A program made the translations under genes and the position numbers. From the NCBI RefSeq assembly GCF_014692875.1, contig NZ_CP061171.1, positions 372,001-436,000 on the forward strand: DNA of 64,000 bases, in the 5' to 3' direction. The notes under the pieces were generated by a model. That model worked only from the letters and a program-made list of their open reading frames with translations. It had not been told where the DNA came from and ran no database searches. Origin of the DNA: Pedobacter riviphilus (lineage in GTDB: Bacteria > Bacteroidota > Bacteroidia > Sphingobacteriales > Sphingobacteriaceae). Below are positions 1-12,470 of the stretch, piece after piece; the stretch's first letter is position 1; every line of letters starts with the position of its first letter.

Positions 1-1158
1 ATCAGCCAGATAGCCAATGGTTATGCCTCTATTTATGCAGAACAGCCTGGCGCAATAGATACCAAAAATGGAAAATACTGGAGCATAATAGATTGTTCTA
101 TTAGTGAATGCCATGGTGTGGGTATTTCTATAGGCACACCAGGGCATGTTTATACAGATGTTAACGCGGGCAGGCCAGAATTTAACGATTATACGGATCT
201 GGCGTCTGTTGGACATCACAAGATTAGCAAAAACCATATTTTTAATTGTGGGCAGGCAGGTATTTTTGGATTAATTGGAGGTACATCGAGCATTATAGAA
301 GATAATCTGATAGAGAACATCAACCAGGATGGTGGTTATACAGGTGATGAATCTGCAGGTATCCGGTTGGCCATGGCGGTTGATGCTACCCTTACGCATA
401 ACCTGATCCGTAGGGTTTATGGAAAAAATGGTTATGGTGTATTTTTAGGGCCGATTTTTCAGGGCGCCCGTTTATCAAGGAATATTATTTCAGATAGTAA
501 TGCCGGACTGTTATACCTGTTTAAAAACCACGGACCAACTCTATTTGACAACAATATACTTGCAATGACAGATACCGCAGATAAAAAGGTTGATGGCGTA
601 AAAATGGAGGCATCTGAGGCAAATGTTTTTGTTCAGAACCTGTTCTATAACTGTAGTTTTCTCAATGGCCGACAACCTGGTATGCCAGTATCAACATCCA
701 ATTTCTTGCCGCATAGCCTGGTCATCAAACAGACAATCCCTGCGCTAAATATAGACCACAGATGGTACGGGAATCTTTTTGTCGGCAAGGGGGCAGGCAT
801 AGCTAAGTCAACGGGGTGTGAGGCAGATTTTAATCTTTATGCAGATGGAGCGCTGCCGCTAAGCTGGGCCGATGAGAATAGCACAAAAGCCAAAAATAGT
901 TTATCCTTCCGCCTGGAACATCATCAGAAAGGTGTAGCATTATTATGGAAAAAAGAAGCATTAAGGCCAATAAAGATTCCGGCATTAACAGCTAACTTTT
1001 TAGGTTTTTTTGCGCTGAGTAAGCAATACATAGAATATCCTGATGGAAAAAAGATAACGATTAATAGGGATTTCCTGAATATGGCGGGCACTTCAGTAAG
1101 GCCTCCGGGCCCTTTTTATCCAGGGCAGGGCCTTAAACAAAGAATAAAATTATTTTAA
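1..1158 (+). CDS. Right-handed parallel beta-helix protein, 5' truncated by the window edge
   Basis: The frame is open from base 1, so about 385 C-terminal residues are visible and the start lies off the left edge. Repeating turns of the type SRNIISDS, FDNNILAM and THNLIRR, about 20-25 residues apart, are typical of right-handed parallel beta-helices found in polysaccharide lyases and some glycoside hydrolases. The HGPTLFDNN segment resembles a conserved stretch of GH141-like enzymes, but the exact family cannot be assigned. The stop is only 10 bases before the start of an alginate-lyase-like gene, so the two are probably co-transcribed. Inferred role: secreted enzyme acting on a plant or algal polysaccharide. 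Confidence 0.8.
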   Translation: MSQIANGYASIYAEQPGAIDTKNGKYWSIIDCSISECHGVGISIGTPGHVYTDVNAGRPEFNDYTDLASVGHHKISKNHIFNCGQAGIFGLIGGTSSIIEDNLIENINQDGGYTGDESAGIRLAMAVDATLTHNLIRRVYGKNGYGVFLGPIFQGARLSRNIISDSNAGLLYLFKNHGPTLFDNNILAMTDTADKKVDGVKMEASEANVFVQNLFYNCSFLNGRQPGMPVSTSNFLPHSLVIKQTIPALNIDHRWYGNLFVGKGAGIAKSTGCEADFNLYADGALPLSWADENSTKAKNSLSFRLEHHQKGVALLWKKEALRPIKIPALTANFLGFFALSKQYIEYPDGKKITINRDFLNMAGTSVRPPGPFYPGQGLKQRIKLF

Positions 1159-1168
1159 AATATTGAGC

Positions 1169-2371
1169 ATGCATAATTTAAATGTTTGTAGTAGGTTAAT
1201 CCGTCACACTAATTGGATGTTAACCCTTATCGTCTTTTTTCTCTTTATAGTAGATACGCATGGGCAAGTACTGAAACTGGGGGTGCCAGTTGCATACCAT
1301 CCAAAACCTTTTACCCATCCTGGCCTGTTGCATTCAATTAGTGATCTTCAGCGGATGAAAGATATGGTGGCCATAGGCAGGGAACCGTGGAAGAGTGCTT
1401 TTGAGAAATTCAAATCGCACCCGTGGTCAAGCGCTTCCTGCGAACCTCATGCCGTTCAGCATGTAGAACGTAGCTTATTGATTGGTGCCGGTAAAAATAT
1501 AGGAAACCTAGAAAAAGATGTTTGTGCCGCTTATCAAAATGCAATAATGTGGAATATTACTGGCGATGAAGCCCATGCTAAAACCGCCATAAAAATAATA
1601 AATGCCTGGTCTGATACTTTTAAAGTTTTTGATGGAACAGATGTAGAGTTAGGGGCAGGACTGAATGTTTTTAAGATGGCCAGTGCCGCAGAGATCATGC
1701 GGGCTACCTACCCTAAATGGAAACAGGACGACATCGAAAAATGTAAAGTGATGTTCAGAGAGGTGTTTTATCCTCCCATCCAGTATTTTGCGCTTTGGGC
1801 CCACGGTAACTGGGATCTGGCCTGTATGAAAGGTATGATGGCTATTGCCGTTTTTAATGATGACCATGAAATGTTCGACCGTGCAGTTGATTTCTATTAT
1901 AAGGGCCCTGGAAATGGTAGCCTGCTGCATTATGTCGTAAATGAAGATGGCCAGTGTCAGGAGAGTGGGCGTGATCAGCCACACTGTATGCTTGGAATCG
2001 GCCATCTGGCAGAAATGTGCGAAATTGGGTGGAATCAAGGGATGGATATGTACAGTTTTGCGCAGAACAGGTTGCTCAAAGGGTTTGAGTATACAGCCCG
2101 GTATAATCTAGGAGAAGATGTGCCTTTTGAGCCTTATAACGATATCAGTGGCAGATTTCCTGCCGATAAGATATCCATCAATGGAAGAGGAAAGCTGCGC
2201 TCGATCTTTGAACAGGTATACAACCATTATGCTTTCCGCGTAAAGGGTATACCTGCAGATCAATACCGCTATACAAAACGGGCAGCAGATGAATTGAGAC
2301 CCGAAGGGGCAGGATTTAATGCCGACAACGCAGGTTTCGGGACACTTTTCTTTTCCCTGCCCCACCTATAG
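1169..2371 (+). CDS. Alginate-lyase-family secreted polysaccharide lyase
   Basis: A 400-residue protein with a signal peptide (hydrophobic WMLTLIVFFLFIV, then DTHG|Q). The mature part matches the alpha/alpha-toroid alginate lyase superfamily (PF05426-like): HPGLLHSISDLQRMK near the N-terminus, and the conserved blocks HGNWDLACMKGMMAIAVF and GQCQESGRDQPH, where the Asn, His and Arg/Tyr used for uronate lyase catalysis normally sit. I prefer ATG 1169 over an in-frame TTG six bases upstream. The natural substrate could be alginate, glucuronan or another uronate-containing glycan. It lies between the beta-helix gene and a secreted hydrolase, upstream of a LacI regulator. Confidence 0.85.
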   Translation: MHNLNVCSRLIRHTNWMLTLIVFFLFIVDTHGQVLKLGVPVAYHPKPFTHPGLLHSISDLQRMKDMVAIGREPWKSAFEKFKSHPWSSASCEPHAVQHVERSLLIGAGKNIGNLEKDVCAAYQNAIMWNITGDEAHAKTAIKIINAWSDTFKVFDGTDVELGAGLNVFKMASAAEIMRATYPKWKQDDIEKCKVMFREVFYPPIQYFALWAHGNWDLACMKGMMAIAVFNDDHEMFDRAVDFYYKGPGNGSLLHYVVNEDGQCQESGRDQPHCMLGIGHLAEMCEIGWNQGMDMYSFAQNRLLKGFEYTARYNLGEDVPFEPYNDISGRFPADKISINGRGKLRSIFEQVYNHYAFRVKGIPADQYRYTKRAADELRPEGAGFNADNAGFGTLFFSLPHL

Positions 2372-2439
2372 TAATCTGGATAGCAAATTAATAACCTAAA
2401 ATAACGTTCGAACCTGATAATACACTGATCTAAAGTGAT

Positions 2440-4044
2440 ATGTACAGAATAATTTTTATCTGCTTTACTTTTTTATTGCTATGCCAAAACATTTTTGCTG
2501 CAGAATGGCAATGGTCTGTTTCCGTGCAGGGTAATATTTCTTCCGAAACAGGAGAAAAGCCGACGGCATTTTTATGGATACCGCCTGATTGTAAACAAGT
2601 AAGAGGGGTGGTTATTGGCCAGCACAATATGCTTGAAGAAGGAATATTGGAGCATAGTGCTTTTAGAAAAAATCTTTCTGCGCTTGGTCTTGCCGAAATC
2701 TGGATGACGCCGTCGGTTGATATGGTTTTTAACCTCAGCTCCTCGGCAGTTTTTTTCGGAACAATGAAAAACCTTGCAGACCTATCTGGTTATGAGGAAC
2801 TCGCATTTGCTCCGGTTATCCCCATTGGGCACTCTGCTGCGGCAAGCTATCCCTGGAATTTTGCTGCTTTTAATCCCGATCGTACAATTGCCGTGTTATC
2901 TATTCATGGCGATGCACCATTAACCAATATGACCGGGAGCGGTAAACCCAATCCTGATTGGGGCGAAAGAAATTTAAACGGTATCCCCGGGCTTTTTGTG
3001 ATGGGGGAAGATGAATGGATTGAAGGACGGATTAGCCCGGCAATGAAATATAGAAAAGATAACCCCAATACACCCATTGCATTACTTTGTGATGCAGGCC
3101 ATGGTCACTTTGACTATTCTGATGAACTGATTAACTACCTTAATCTGTTTATCTCTAAAGCAGTAAAAACCCGGCTTCCCCAAAAAACACCTTTACATAC
3201 TTTTCCGATACTTTCTGCTGTTAAGCCTCAAAAAGGATGGCTGGTGGATAGATGGAGGAGAAACGAATTGCCAAATGCCGTTTCAGCACCCTATCATGAT
3301 TATCAGGGAAACAAAGCTGAGGCCGGATGGGTATTTGATGCGCAGATGGCAAAGGTAACCGAGGATCTGTATCGGGCTGCGCGGGCAAAAATAAAACGCT
3401 CAATCGGATTCACTCAACAGGGTAAACTCTTGTCTCCTGCAGGATCTGCTGGTTTCAGGCCGCTTTTTCATCCTCTTGCAGATGGGATTACCTTTCATGT
3501 TTCGGCAATAAATACCGATACCACAACCCATCAGATTGATGTGCGCTATCGTCCCGAAGAGAAAATTGTGATTTCCAGGATCTGCGGGCCGGTCAAGAAA
3601 ATCAATGACTCCACATTTCAGTTGTCTTTTTACCGAATGGGATTTAATAACACCAAGCGGAGCAATGATATCTGGCTAATGGCCAGTCAGAAAGGCGATG
3701 CTAAATATCGCTCATCAGTACAACAGGCAAATATGAAGATTCCCCTTACCAATCTGAAAGGGATGCCACAGCAAATTATTTTCCCAGAAATCCCTGACCA
3801 GAAAAAATCTGTGAAATCCTTGAAACTGATTGCCCATTCTGACGCTGGATTGCCCTTACAGTATTTTGTAAAGGAAGGGCCTGCAGAAATTGTAGATGGT
3901 ATACTTTATTTTACAGGCATCCCGCCCAGAAGTAAGTTGCCGTTAAAAGTTACGCTGGTCGCATGGCAATATGGATGTAATAGTCCCGCGAAGCAGGTCC
4001 AATCGGCTGTCCCGGTTCAAAGGACATTTTCGATAATTAACTGA
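2440..4044 (+). CDS. Secreted alpha/beta-hydrolase (putative carbohydrate esterase)
   Basis: A 534-residue protein with a signal peptide (MYRIIFICFTFLLLCQNIFAA). Residues about 40-240 form an alpha/beta-hydrolase fold: nucleophile elbow G-H-S-A-A with Ser132, and a likely catalytic His in DAGHGHFDYSDE (about residues 219-229). The acid is less certain (Glu190 or Asp191 in VMGEDEW). The C-terminal half (about 290-534) is beta-rich and ends in an Ig-like segment, possibly for carbohydrate binding. In this locus the likely job is removing acyl groups from the polysaccharide attacked by the two upstream enzymes. A 68-base gap to the lyase and a 26-base gap to the LacI gene suggest one operon. Confidence 0.75.
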   Translation: MYRIIFICFTFLLLCQNIFAAEWQWSVSVQGNISSETGEKPTAFLWIPPDCKQVRGVVIGQHNMLEEGILEHSAFRKNLSALGLAEIWMTPSVDMVFNLSSSAVFFGTMKNLADLSGYEELAFAPVIPIGHSAAASYPWNFAAFNPDRTIAVLSIHGDAPLTNMTGSGKPNPDWGERNLNGIPGLFVMGEDEWIEGRISPAMKYRKDNPNTPIALLCDAGHGHFDYSDELINYLNLFISKAVKTRLPQKTPLHTFPILSAVKPQKGWLVDRWRRNELPNAVSAPYHDYQGNKAEAGWVFDAQMAKVTEDLYRAARAKIKRSIGFTQQGKLLSPAGSAGFRPLFHPLADGITFHVSAINTDTTTHQIDVRYRPEEKIVISRICGPVKKINDSTFQLSFYRMGFNNTKRSNDIWLMASQKGDAKYRSSVQQANMKIPLTNLKGMPQQIIFPEIPDQKKSVKSLKLIAHSDAGLPLQYFVKEGPAEIVDGILYFTGIPPRSKLPLKVTLVAWQYGCNSPAKQVQSAVPVQRTFSIIN

Positions 4045-4070
4045 TCGGTCACTTTATCTAATTTCCGGTA

Positions 4071-5087
4071 ATGGCAAAAAAGATTTCTATAGGCGATGTA
4101 GCAACTGCCCTTAATATTTCAAAGTCTACAATTTCCTTCATTATCAATGGCAAGGCTAAAGAGAAACGGATCAGTTTGGCTTTGACCGAAAAGGTACTTC
4201 AGTACATCGATGAGAACGGATATAAACCAAGCCGCCTGGCTCAAAGCCTGAGCACTGGTAAAACCATGATTATTGGCCTGATGGTGGAAAAAATATCCGA
4301 TTATTTTTTTGCACAGATGGCCTATCATATAGAGGAAATTGCCTACCAGAGCGGGTATAAGATTTTCTATTGTAGCACTGATAACGATCCGGATAAAACC
4401 AGGGAGCTCATCCAGCTTTTCAGAGACCGCAATGTAGATGGTTACATCATAACGCCTCCGCCCGGGATGGAAAAAGAAATACAGGCGCTTATTGACGAAG
4501 GATCTCCGGTTGTACTGTTCGATAGGTATTATCTTGATGTTGAATCGAGTTATGTAATCCTCGATAATTTTAAAGCCAGCTATAATGCTTCCAAATACCT
4601 GGCAGAAAACGCTTTTGCCCATATTGCATTTATTACACTGGATAGTAACCAGAGCCAGATGGAAGAAAGGAAACTGGGCTATACCAAGGCAATGGCCGAA
4701 CACGAGTTGGAAGTTATTATAGAAAAAGTACCCTATGGAAATGATCCTGCCCAAACAGTTAAACAGCTTGTTAAGTTCCTCAAGCAGAATAAAAGGGTCG
4801 ATGCAGTTTACTTTGCTACCAATTATCTTACTTTTAGTGGCATAAAGGCGATTAATCAGCTTGGATATCATATCCCTGGTAAAATGGGTATTATTGCATT
4901 TGATGATCATCAGGTTTTCGATTTTTACGAGCCCACCATAACCGCAGTCGCCCAGCCTATATCTGAACTTGCGCGGCAATCCATCGGGGTGCTGCTCAGC
5001 TTGCTCAACAAGCCTTTAGAGGAGAGGGCTGTCCAAAAAGTAACCGTCCCGGCGCATTTCATTATTAGGGGGTCAACCACCAGATGA
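4071..5087 (+). CDS. LacI-family transcriptional regulator
   Basis: A 338-residue protein with the classic LacI layout. An N-terminal helix-turn-helix covers about residues 5-25 (ISIGDVATALNISKSTISFI) with a hinge near 45-60. A periplasmic-binding-protein-like effector domain follows to the C-terminus (TGKTMIIGLMVEKISDYFFAQM..., and GIIAFDDHQVFD near 285). LacI proteins bind palindromes with a central CG and respond to a sugar. It is the last gene of the polysaccharide cluster and probably controls it. A perfect palindrome of suitable type occurs at 8967-8986, upstream of the next SusC gene, but the link is inference. Confidence 0.92.
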   Translation: MAKKISIGDVATALNISKSTISFIINGKAKEKRISLALTEKVLQYIDENGYKPSRLAQSLSTGKTMIIGLMVEKISDYFFAQMAYHIEEIAYQSGYKIFYCSTDNDPDKTRELIQLFRDRNVDGYIITPPPGMEKEIQALIDEGSPVVLFDRYYLDVESSYVILDNFKASYNASKYLAENAFAHIAFITLDSNQSQMEERKLGYTKAMAEHELEVIIEKVPYGNDPAQTVKQLVKFLKQNKRVDAVYFATNYLTFSGIKAINQLGYHIPGKMGIIAFDDHQVFDFYEPTITAVAQPISELARQSIGVLLSLLNKPLEERAVQKVTVPAHFIIRGSTTR

Positions 5088-5182
5088 TTATAAAATACCA
5101 TAAATATCGTCTGGTAAATTAGAATTATGATATGCCGGTCTTGGTCTGCTACATTCCCTTTTTATGGGCAAATGAGGTAAAA

Positions 5183-5213
5183 TTGTTATTTAACACAGTT
5201 TTTCGTATATTTG
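5183..5213 (+). promoter_or_regulatory. Promoter of the tmRNA gene (Bacteroidota type)
   Basis: TATATTTG at 5206-5213 is a perfect match to the Bacteroidota -7 consensus TAnnTTTG. A TTG at 5183-5185 lies 20 bases upstream, the usual distance for the -33 element. Transcription would start near 5220, about 28 bases before the mature tmRNA 5' end, leaving a short leader to be removed by RNase P. Confidence 0.7.
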
Positions 5214-5247
5214 TGGTCTGGTATTTTTTGCCAGGATCACTTTCTCT

Positions 5248-5611
5248 GGGGCCGTTCTTGGATTTGACGGGGTGGCGAAAGTTATGTTAGCATGCAGTGC
5301 GTTGTTCGGAGAGCACTTAAAGTGAACGATCACATTTTAGTTGGCGAAAATACTTACGCCTTAGCTGCCTAGTTTAGAACTAGCTTAGCTTTTGTCCCTC
5401 TAACTGCTGCATTGTTGGGTTAGAATCTGGGGCATCGAAACAACAAAGCTGGCTTTAAGGAGATACGACTTAAAGTGAGATAAAGTATCTAAGGATTTAA
5501 ATAAGGTCGGTTTTCAGCCCGTTTATTTCCCGAAAATCAACTGAAAAATAAGCATGTAGAAGGTATAATTTATCTCACAACTGGACAAGGGTTCGACTCC
5601 CTTCGGCTCCA
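5248..5611 (+). ncRNA. ssrA: tmRNA (transfer-messenger RNA)
   Basis: This is a one-piece tmRNA. The 5' end GGGGCCGT with downstream TTGGATTTGACGGGG pairs with the 3' CGGCTCC to form the tRNA-like acceptor stem; the T-arm sequence GGTTCGACTCC lies just before it. The tag reading frame at 5343-5372 encodes GENTYALAA then TAG, close to other Bacteroidota tags. The discriminator base is A5611 and CCA is not encoded, so the mature 3' end must receive CCA after transcription. It frees stalled ribosomes together with SmpB, which is not in this window. Confidence 0.97.
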
Positions 5612-5646
5612 CAGAGTAATCTAATTTCAGAAGGTTACGTAATTAA

Positions 5647-5689
5647 CGTCCAACTACGCCCATATAAGTGTAGTTGGGCGTTTTTTTTT
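5647..5689 (+). terminator. Rho-independent terminator after tmRNA
   Basis: An inverted repeat (CGTCCAACTAC with GTAGTTGGGCG, loop around ATATAA) is followed by nine T at 5681-5689. It lies 36 bases beyond the tmRNA 3' end. Confidence 0.85.
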
Positions 5690-8294
<2,605 letters not shown>

Positions 8295-8316
8295 TCAGAA
8301 ATAGAACACAACATTT

Positions 8317-8345
8317 AAAGGCACCGGAAATTTCGGTGCCTTTTT
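8317..8345 (+). terminator. Rho-independent terminator of katG
   Basis: The hairpin AAAGGCACCG / CGGTGCCTTT with a short loop is followed by a T run. It starts 23 bases after the katG stop codon. Confidence 0.9.
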
Positions 8346-9243
8346 GTTACCGATGTTTTCGGCATGGTACGATACAGATTTCGCTTTACAGTTTTTTAAG
8401 GGTAATTCAGTACAAGACACTGTATTCTTTTTAGAAAATGGCCTGTTTTTTACCTTGAACGCGATTGAGAATGGTAGTTAAGCGGCATTTATTTTTTCTG
8501 AAATAACCTAAATAAAAAAATATTGAAAGATTTTTTTATTTGTTAAAACAATTCTCAAACTTATTTGTCTTTTAGTTTCATTAGTTTGTTTGGTTTGGTC
8601 TTATTGGTGGATGCGAATAAGACAAAATAATTGGCCTCATAGAAATATGGGCTTTCTCGTTTTTATAGGCAATAGTCCGCCATGCAACATTGATAATATC
8701 TGTACTGATCAATATTATCTATAGGAAAGCCTGATGAGCTTTTTTTTGAAAAAAACTAAATTTTTTTATCTAATTATTAAAAATAGACTTAAATAGGTGA
8801 GGCATAATGAATTTGGGGCAAGCCATTTCCTGATTTACATAGAGCATTTATTCAAAAAAATTAGCACCTGTAAAAGTAATCATACTGTAATCGGATTTAT
8901 ACGATAACGTATTTCTAATTATCAAAATAATATTCTTGATTTTGTGATAAAATATTTAATATTGAATTGATAAATCGATTTATCAACAACCGAATATGAT
9001 GATGAGCTTAGGTATATTTATGTCCTATGGGATAATGTATGTCTGTGTAGTTTATTTGTGTGTAGTTTTTAACCCGTTTAAAAATGCGATCTCCCAGCAC
9101 ACAATTGCTTTTAACTCGAAGCCCTTCTGATTAAAAATGATTATTTGCCTTCGATTGTTTTTTATTGAACAATTGATAAAACGTTTTAGCTGTTAGCGGC
9201 TGAATTATATATTATTAACTAACCATTTCTAAACCTAAAACCG
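8346..9243. other. Long gene-free leader upstream of the SusC/SusD pair
   Basis: About 900 bases, very AT-rich, with no plausible coding frame on either strand. Long leaders before susC-like genes are common in Bacteroidota. The one strong signal is the palindrome at 8967-8986. No clear terminator or riboswitch fold was recognised by eye. Confidence 0.5.
8967..8986. promoter_or_regulatory. Perfect 20-bp palindrome, candidate LacI-type operator
   Basis: TTGATAAATCGATTTATCAA is a perfect palindrome with a central CG, the symmetry typical of LacI-family operators. It lies 258 bases before the SusC start. Its 12-bp core TAAATCGATTTA recurs exactly at 34903-34914. The regulator that binds it is unknown; the LacI gene at 4071 is one candidate. 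Confidence 0.5.
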
Positions 9244-12200
9244 ATGAAAATCAATCTATTAAAGATTTCAGGGCTTTCTGTGCTTTTTTTGCTCAACAGC
9301 CCTGCTTTTTCGATGAATCTGGTTGCTGAAAAATCCGAGGGGTTTTCCGAGCTAAATATGCCTTTAGTGCATATTCAAAACCGAAAAGTAATTACAGGAA
9401 CCGTATTAGACGAAAAAAACATGCCAATTCCAGGCGTTGGCATCAAAAACATTTCTTCAGGTAAAACTGCTGTAACTGATGAAACTGGTAAGTTCAGTAT
9501 CGAGGCGAACCCGAATGATGTGATCCGCTTTTCGTATGTGGGCTATCAAAATAAAGATATTACAGTAGGCAACGAAGCTAACGTAAGCGTTAAAATGATA
9601 CCTGCCGAAGCCAATAAGTTAGACGAAGTAGTGGTAATTGGTTATGGATCAGTGAAAAAGACAGATCTTACCGGCTCCGTTGGTGTGGTAAAAGCCAGCG
9701 AACTTCAGGAACGTCCGTCTTCATCGCTAAATCAGGCATTAGCTGGCCGTATTTCTGGTGTACAGGTAAATACCAACTCGGGTAGGCCTGGTGGGCAGAC
9801 AAACATCAAAATCAGGGGTTTTAGTTCCATCAACACGAGTAACAATCCACTTTATGTGGTAGATGGGGTGGCTTTGCCAGTAGGATCTCAAACACAGAAC
9901 AGTAACGCCATCGATTACATTAATCCAAGCGATATCGCTTCGGTAGAGGTATTAAAGGATGCATCTTCTACAGCCATATATGGTGCAAGAGGTGCAAATG
10001 GTGTAATTTTAATCACTACTAAAAAAGGAACAGCAAATGCTCAACGCATTACTTATGACGCAGATTTTGGTGTAAATACGCTGGCCGCCCACCATGTTAA
10101 GATGCTTGATGCCTTTGAGTATGTTAAAGTGCAGGATCTGGCTTACGATAACATCAAGGTGTACGATCCGGTAGGTTGGGCCGCAGGTAACTATGCTTCA
10201 ACCCCTGTTCCTAAAGCAGCAAGGATCGCTTTGCCTCAATTTTTCGATAGCAATGGAAACCCATTATATAACACCGATTGGTTGAAAGAATCTACACAGA
10301 ACAAACTTTCGCAAAATCACCAGCTGGGTTTTACAGGTGGAAACGAAAATAGCACTTATGGTGTTTTTGCGGGTTATCGCGACGACGAGGGTCTTTTGCT
10401 AAACTCTTATCTAAAACGTTATTCGGGCAGATTTAATTTCGACAGCAAAATTAAACCATGGTTAAAGGTAGGCGGTAATTTGAGTTATAATAACCAGAAC
10501 GAAAACATTGTTGATCAGGGAACAGGCGGCTTAAATTCAGTCCGTATGATTACCGAAGCATTCCCTTTTCTGCCCATTAAACTGGCAGATGGCAAGTGGG
10601 GCGACAATAAACTGATTCCATGGGCAGAAGGAGGCTCCAATCCGGTGCATATCTTAACTGATCAAAAATATGGAATGGTTACCCAAACGGCTTTAGGAAG
10701 TATTTATTCTACCATTAGCTTTAGTAAAGATTTAGAATTCCGCACCCAGTTAGGGGCCAATATTGTGAGCCGCAACATTAACGAGTACAACGCCAAACAA
10801 TTGTACGGTATTTCTGACGGGCAGAATGGAACAGCCAATGTAACCAATGATAAGGAAACCTTTTGGTCATTAGAAAACTATTTAACCTATAACAAACGTT
10901 TTGCAGAATCGCATGCCATTAATGCTTTATTGGGTATCTCTTGGCAGGCCACCAATTTCTTTAGCAATACCAGCCATGCCGAGAATTTTGTAACCGATTT
11001 TTACGGAAACAATAATATGGGCTCCGGAAGTAAATCGATTACGGTGGGCTCTAGTCGCAACAGATCAGCTTTTAACTCTTATTTTGGAAGGTTAAACTAT
11101 GCCTTTAAAGATAAATACCTGGTTACTTTTACAGGTAGGGTAGACGGATCATCCAAATTCGGTGAGAACCATAAATTTGCATTTTTCCCTTCGGCAGCAC
11201 TGGCCTGGAAAGCCTCAGATGAAGATTTCCTTAAAGGCAACAAAACCATCTCTAACTTAAAACTAAGAACCAGTTATGGTTTAAGTGGTAATTCAGAACT
11301 TCCTGCCTATCAGTCGTTAGCTACATTGGTTAATAACTCAGCTATTATCAATGATAGTAAGGTAACCGGTATTGGTATCGGCCGTTTGGCCAATCCAGAT
11401 CTGGTTTGGGAAAAAACAGCACAGGTTGATGCGGGTTTAGAATTGGGTTTATTTAACAACCGAATTAATTTAGAGGCCGACCTTTATTATCGAAAAACAA
11501 CCGATATGTTACTGGATGCCCCGGTGCCACGTACCACAGGATATGCGGTGATCAGAAAAAATATAGGGTCTATGCAGAACAAAGGTTTAGATTTAGGCAT
11601 CAATACGGTGAACGTACAAACCGACGATTTTACTTGGAAAACCAGCTTTAATATCTCTCTTAACCGAAATAAGGTGCTTTCTTTGGCAACGCCTGATGAT
11701 ATTTTTGGTGTGGGTAATCCAAATTTCACCAATCAAACAGGTATTATCAGAGTTGGTGAGCCTGTAGGGTCATTCTGGGGCCTGGTGCGTTTAGGCACCT
11801 GGAGCGAGGCCGAAAGAGCAGAAGCAGCTAAATATGTAAGTTATCGCGGTGGTAAAACTTTGCTTCCGGGCGATATCAAATATTTAGATGTAAACGGCGA
11901 CCACGCCATTACAGATGCCGACCGCCAGATTATTGGTAACGGAACACCGAAAGGTTGGGGATCGTTTGGTAACTCATTCCGATATAAAAACTTAGAGCTG
12001 ATTGTAGAACTTCAATATTCTTATGGTAACGATGTATTGAATATGACCCATCACTCGGGAGAAGACAGACAGGTACAGGCCAATAGTTTCGCCAGTGTAT
12101 TAAATGCCTGGACTCCCCAGAACCAAAATACGCCGATTGCTGCAATCAGGGATCAGTCTGCCGGTTATGTAACCAACGTAGATACCCACTGGTTAGAAGA

Positions 12201-12444
12201 CGGTTCTTTCATCCGTGGAAAAAACCTTTTACTGGGCTATACTTTTGATAAAACACTTGTCGAAAAATTGCGCTTGAGCAAACTCCGTGTTTATGCATCT
12301 GTTCAGAATTTCTTCCTGGCCACCAAGTATACCGGTAACGACCCTGAGGTAACTACTTATGGAAATGCATTTGCACAGGGGCAAACATTTTTCGATTATC
12401 CAAAGCCTACTACTTTCATGGTGGGTTTAAACATTGGATTATAA
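9244..12444 (+). CDS. SusC/RagA-family TonB-dependent outer-membrane transporter
   Basis: A 1066-residue protein with a signal peptide (MKINLLKISGLSVLFLLNSPAFS). A carboxypeptidase-regulatory-like beta-sandwich follows (about 50-125; VITGTVLDEKNMPIPGVGIKN), then the SusC signature VVVIGYGSVKKTDLTGSV (about 130-147). Next are a plug domain (INIKIRGFSSINTSNNPLYVVDGV region) and a 22-strand beta-barrel ending in aromatic-rich TTFMVGLNIGL. It imports a substrate captured by the SusD lipoprotein encoded 26 bases downstream. No degradative enzyme is adjacent, so the substrate cannot be inferred. Confidence 0.95.
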   Translation: MKINLLKISGLSVLFLLNSPAFSMNLVAEKSEGFSELNMPLVHIQNRKVITGTVLDEKNMPIPGVGIKNISSGKTAVTDETGKFSIEANPNDVIRFSYVGYQNKDITVGNEANVSVKMIPAEANKLDEVVVIGYGSVKKTDLTGSVGVVKASELQERPSSSLNQALAGRISGVQVNTNSGRPGGQTNIKIRGFSSINTSNNPLYVVDGVALPVGSQTQNSNAIDYINPSDIASVEVLKDASSTAIYGARGANGVILITTKKGTANAQRITYDADFGVNTLAAHHVKMLDAFEYVKVQDLAYDNIKVYDPVGWAAGNYASTPVPKAARIALPQFFDSNGNPLYNTDWLKESTQNKLSQNHQLGFTGGNENSTYGVFAGYRDDEGLLLNSYLKRYSGRFNFDSKIKPWLKVGGNLSYNNQNENIVDQGTGGLNSVRMITEAFPFLPIKLADGKWGDNKLIPWAEGGSNPVHILTDQKYGMVTQTALGSIYSTISFSKDLEFRTQLGANIVSRNINEYNAKQLYGISDGQNGTANVTNDKETFWSLENYLTYNKRFAESHAINALLGISWQATNFFSNTSHAENFVTDFYGNNNMGSGSKSITVGSSRNRSAFNSYFGRLNYAFKDKYLVTFTGRVDGSSKFGENHKFAFFPSAALAWKASDEDFLKGNKTISNLKLRTSYGLSGNSELPAYQSLATLVNNSAIINDSKVTGIGIGRLANPDLVWEKTAQVDAGLELGLFNNRINLEADLYYRKTTDMLLDAPVPRTTGYAVIRKNIGSMQNKGLDLGINTVNVQTDDFTWKTSFNISLNRNKVLSLATPDDIFGVGNPNFTNQTGIIRVGEPVGSFWGLVRLGTWSEAERAEAAKYVSYRGGKTLLPGDIKYLDVNGDHAITDADRQIIGNGTPKGWGSFGNSFRYKNLELIVELQYSYGNDVLNMTHHSGEDRQVQANSFASVLNAWTPQNQNTPIAAIRDQSAGYVTNVDTHWLEDGSFIRGKNLLLGYTFDKTLVEKLRLSKLRVYASVQNFFLATKYTGNDPEVTTYGNAFAQGQTFFDYPKPTTFMVGLNIGL

Positions 12445-12470
12445 ACATTAACTAAAGAAAGGATATCAAA

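Noticed and set aside
4119..4979. A 286-codon open frame on the reverse strand of the LacI gene
   Set aside because: It is fully antisense to a clear LacI reading frame, its composition is biased to I/F/N, and it shows no domain. It is a codon-usage shadow.
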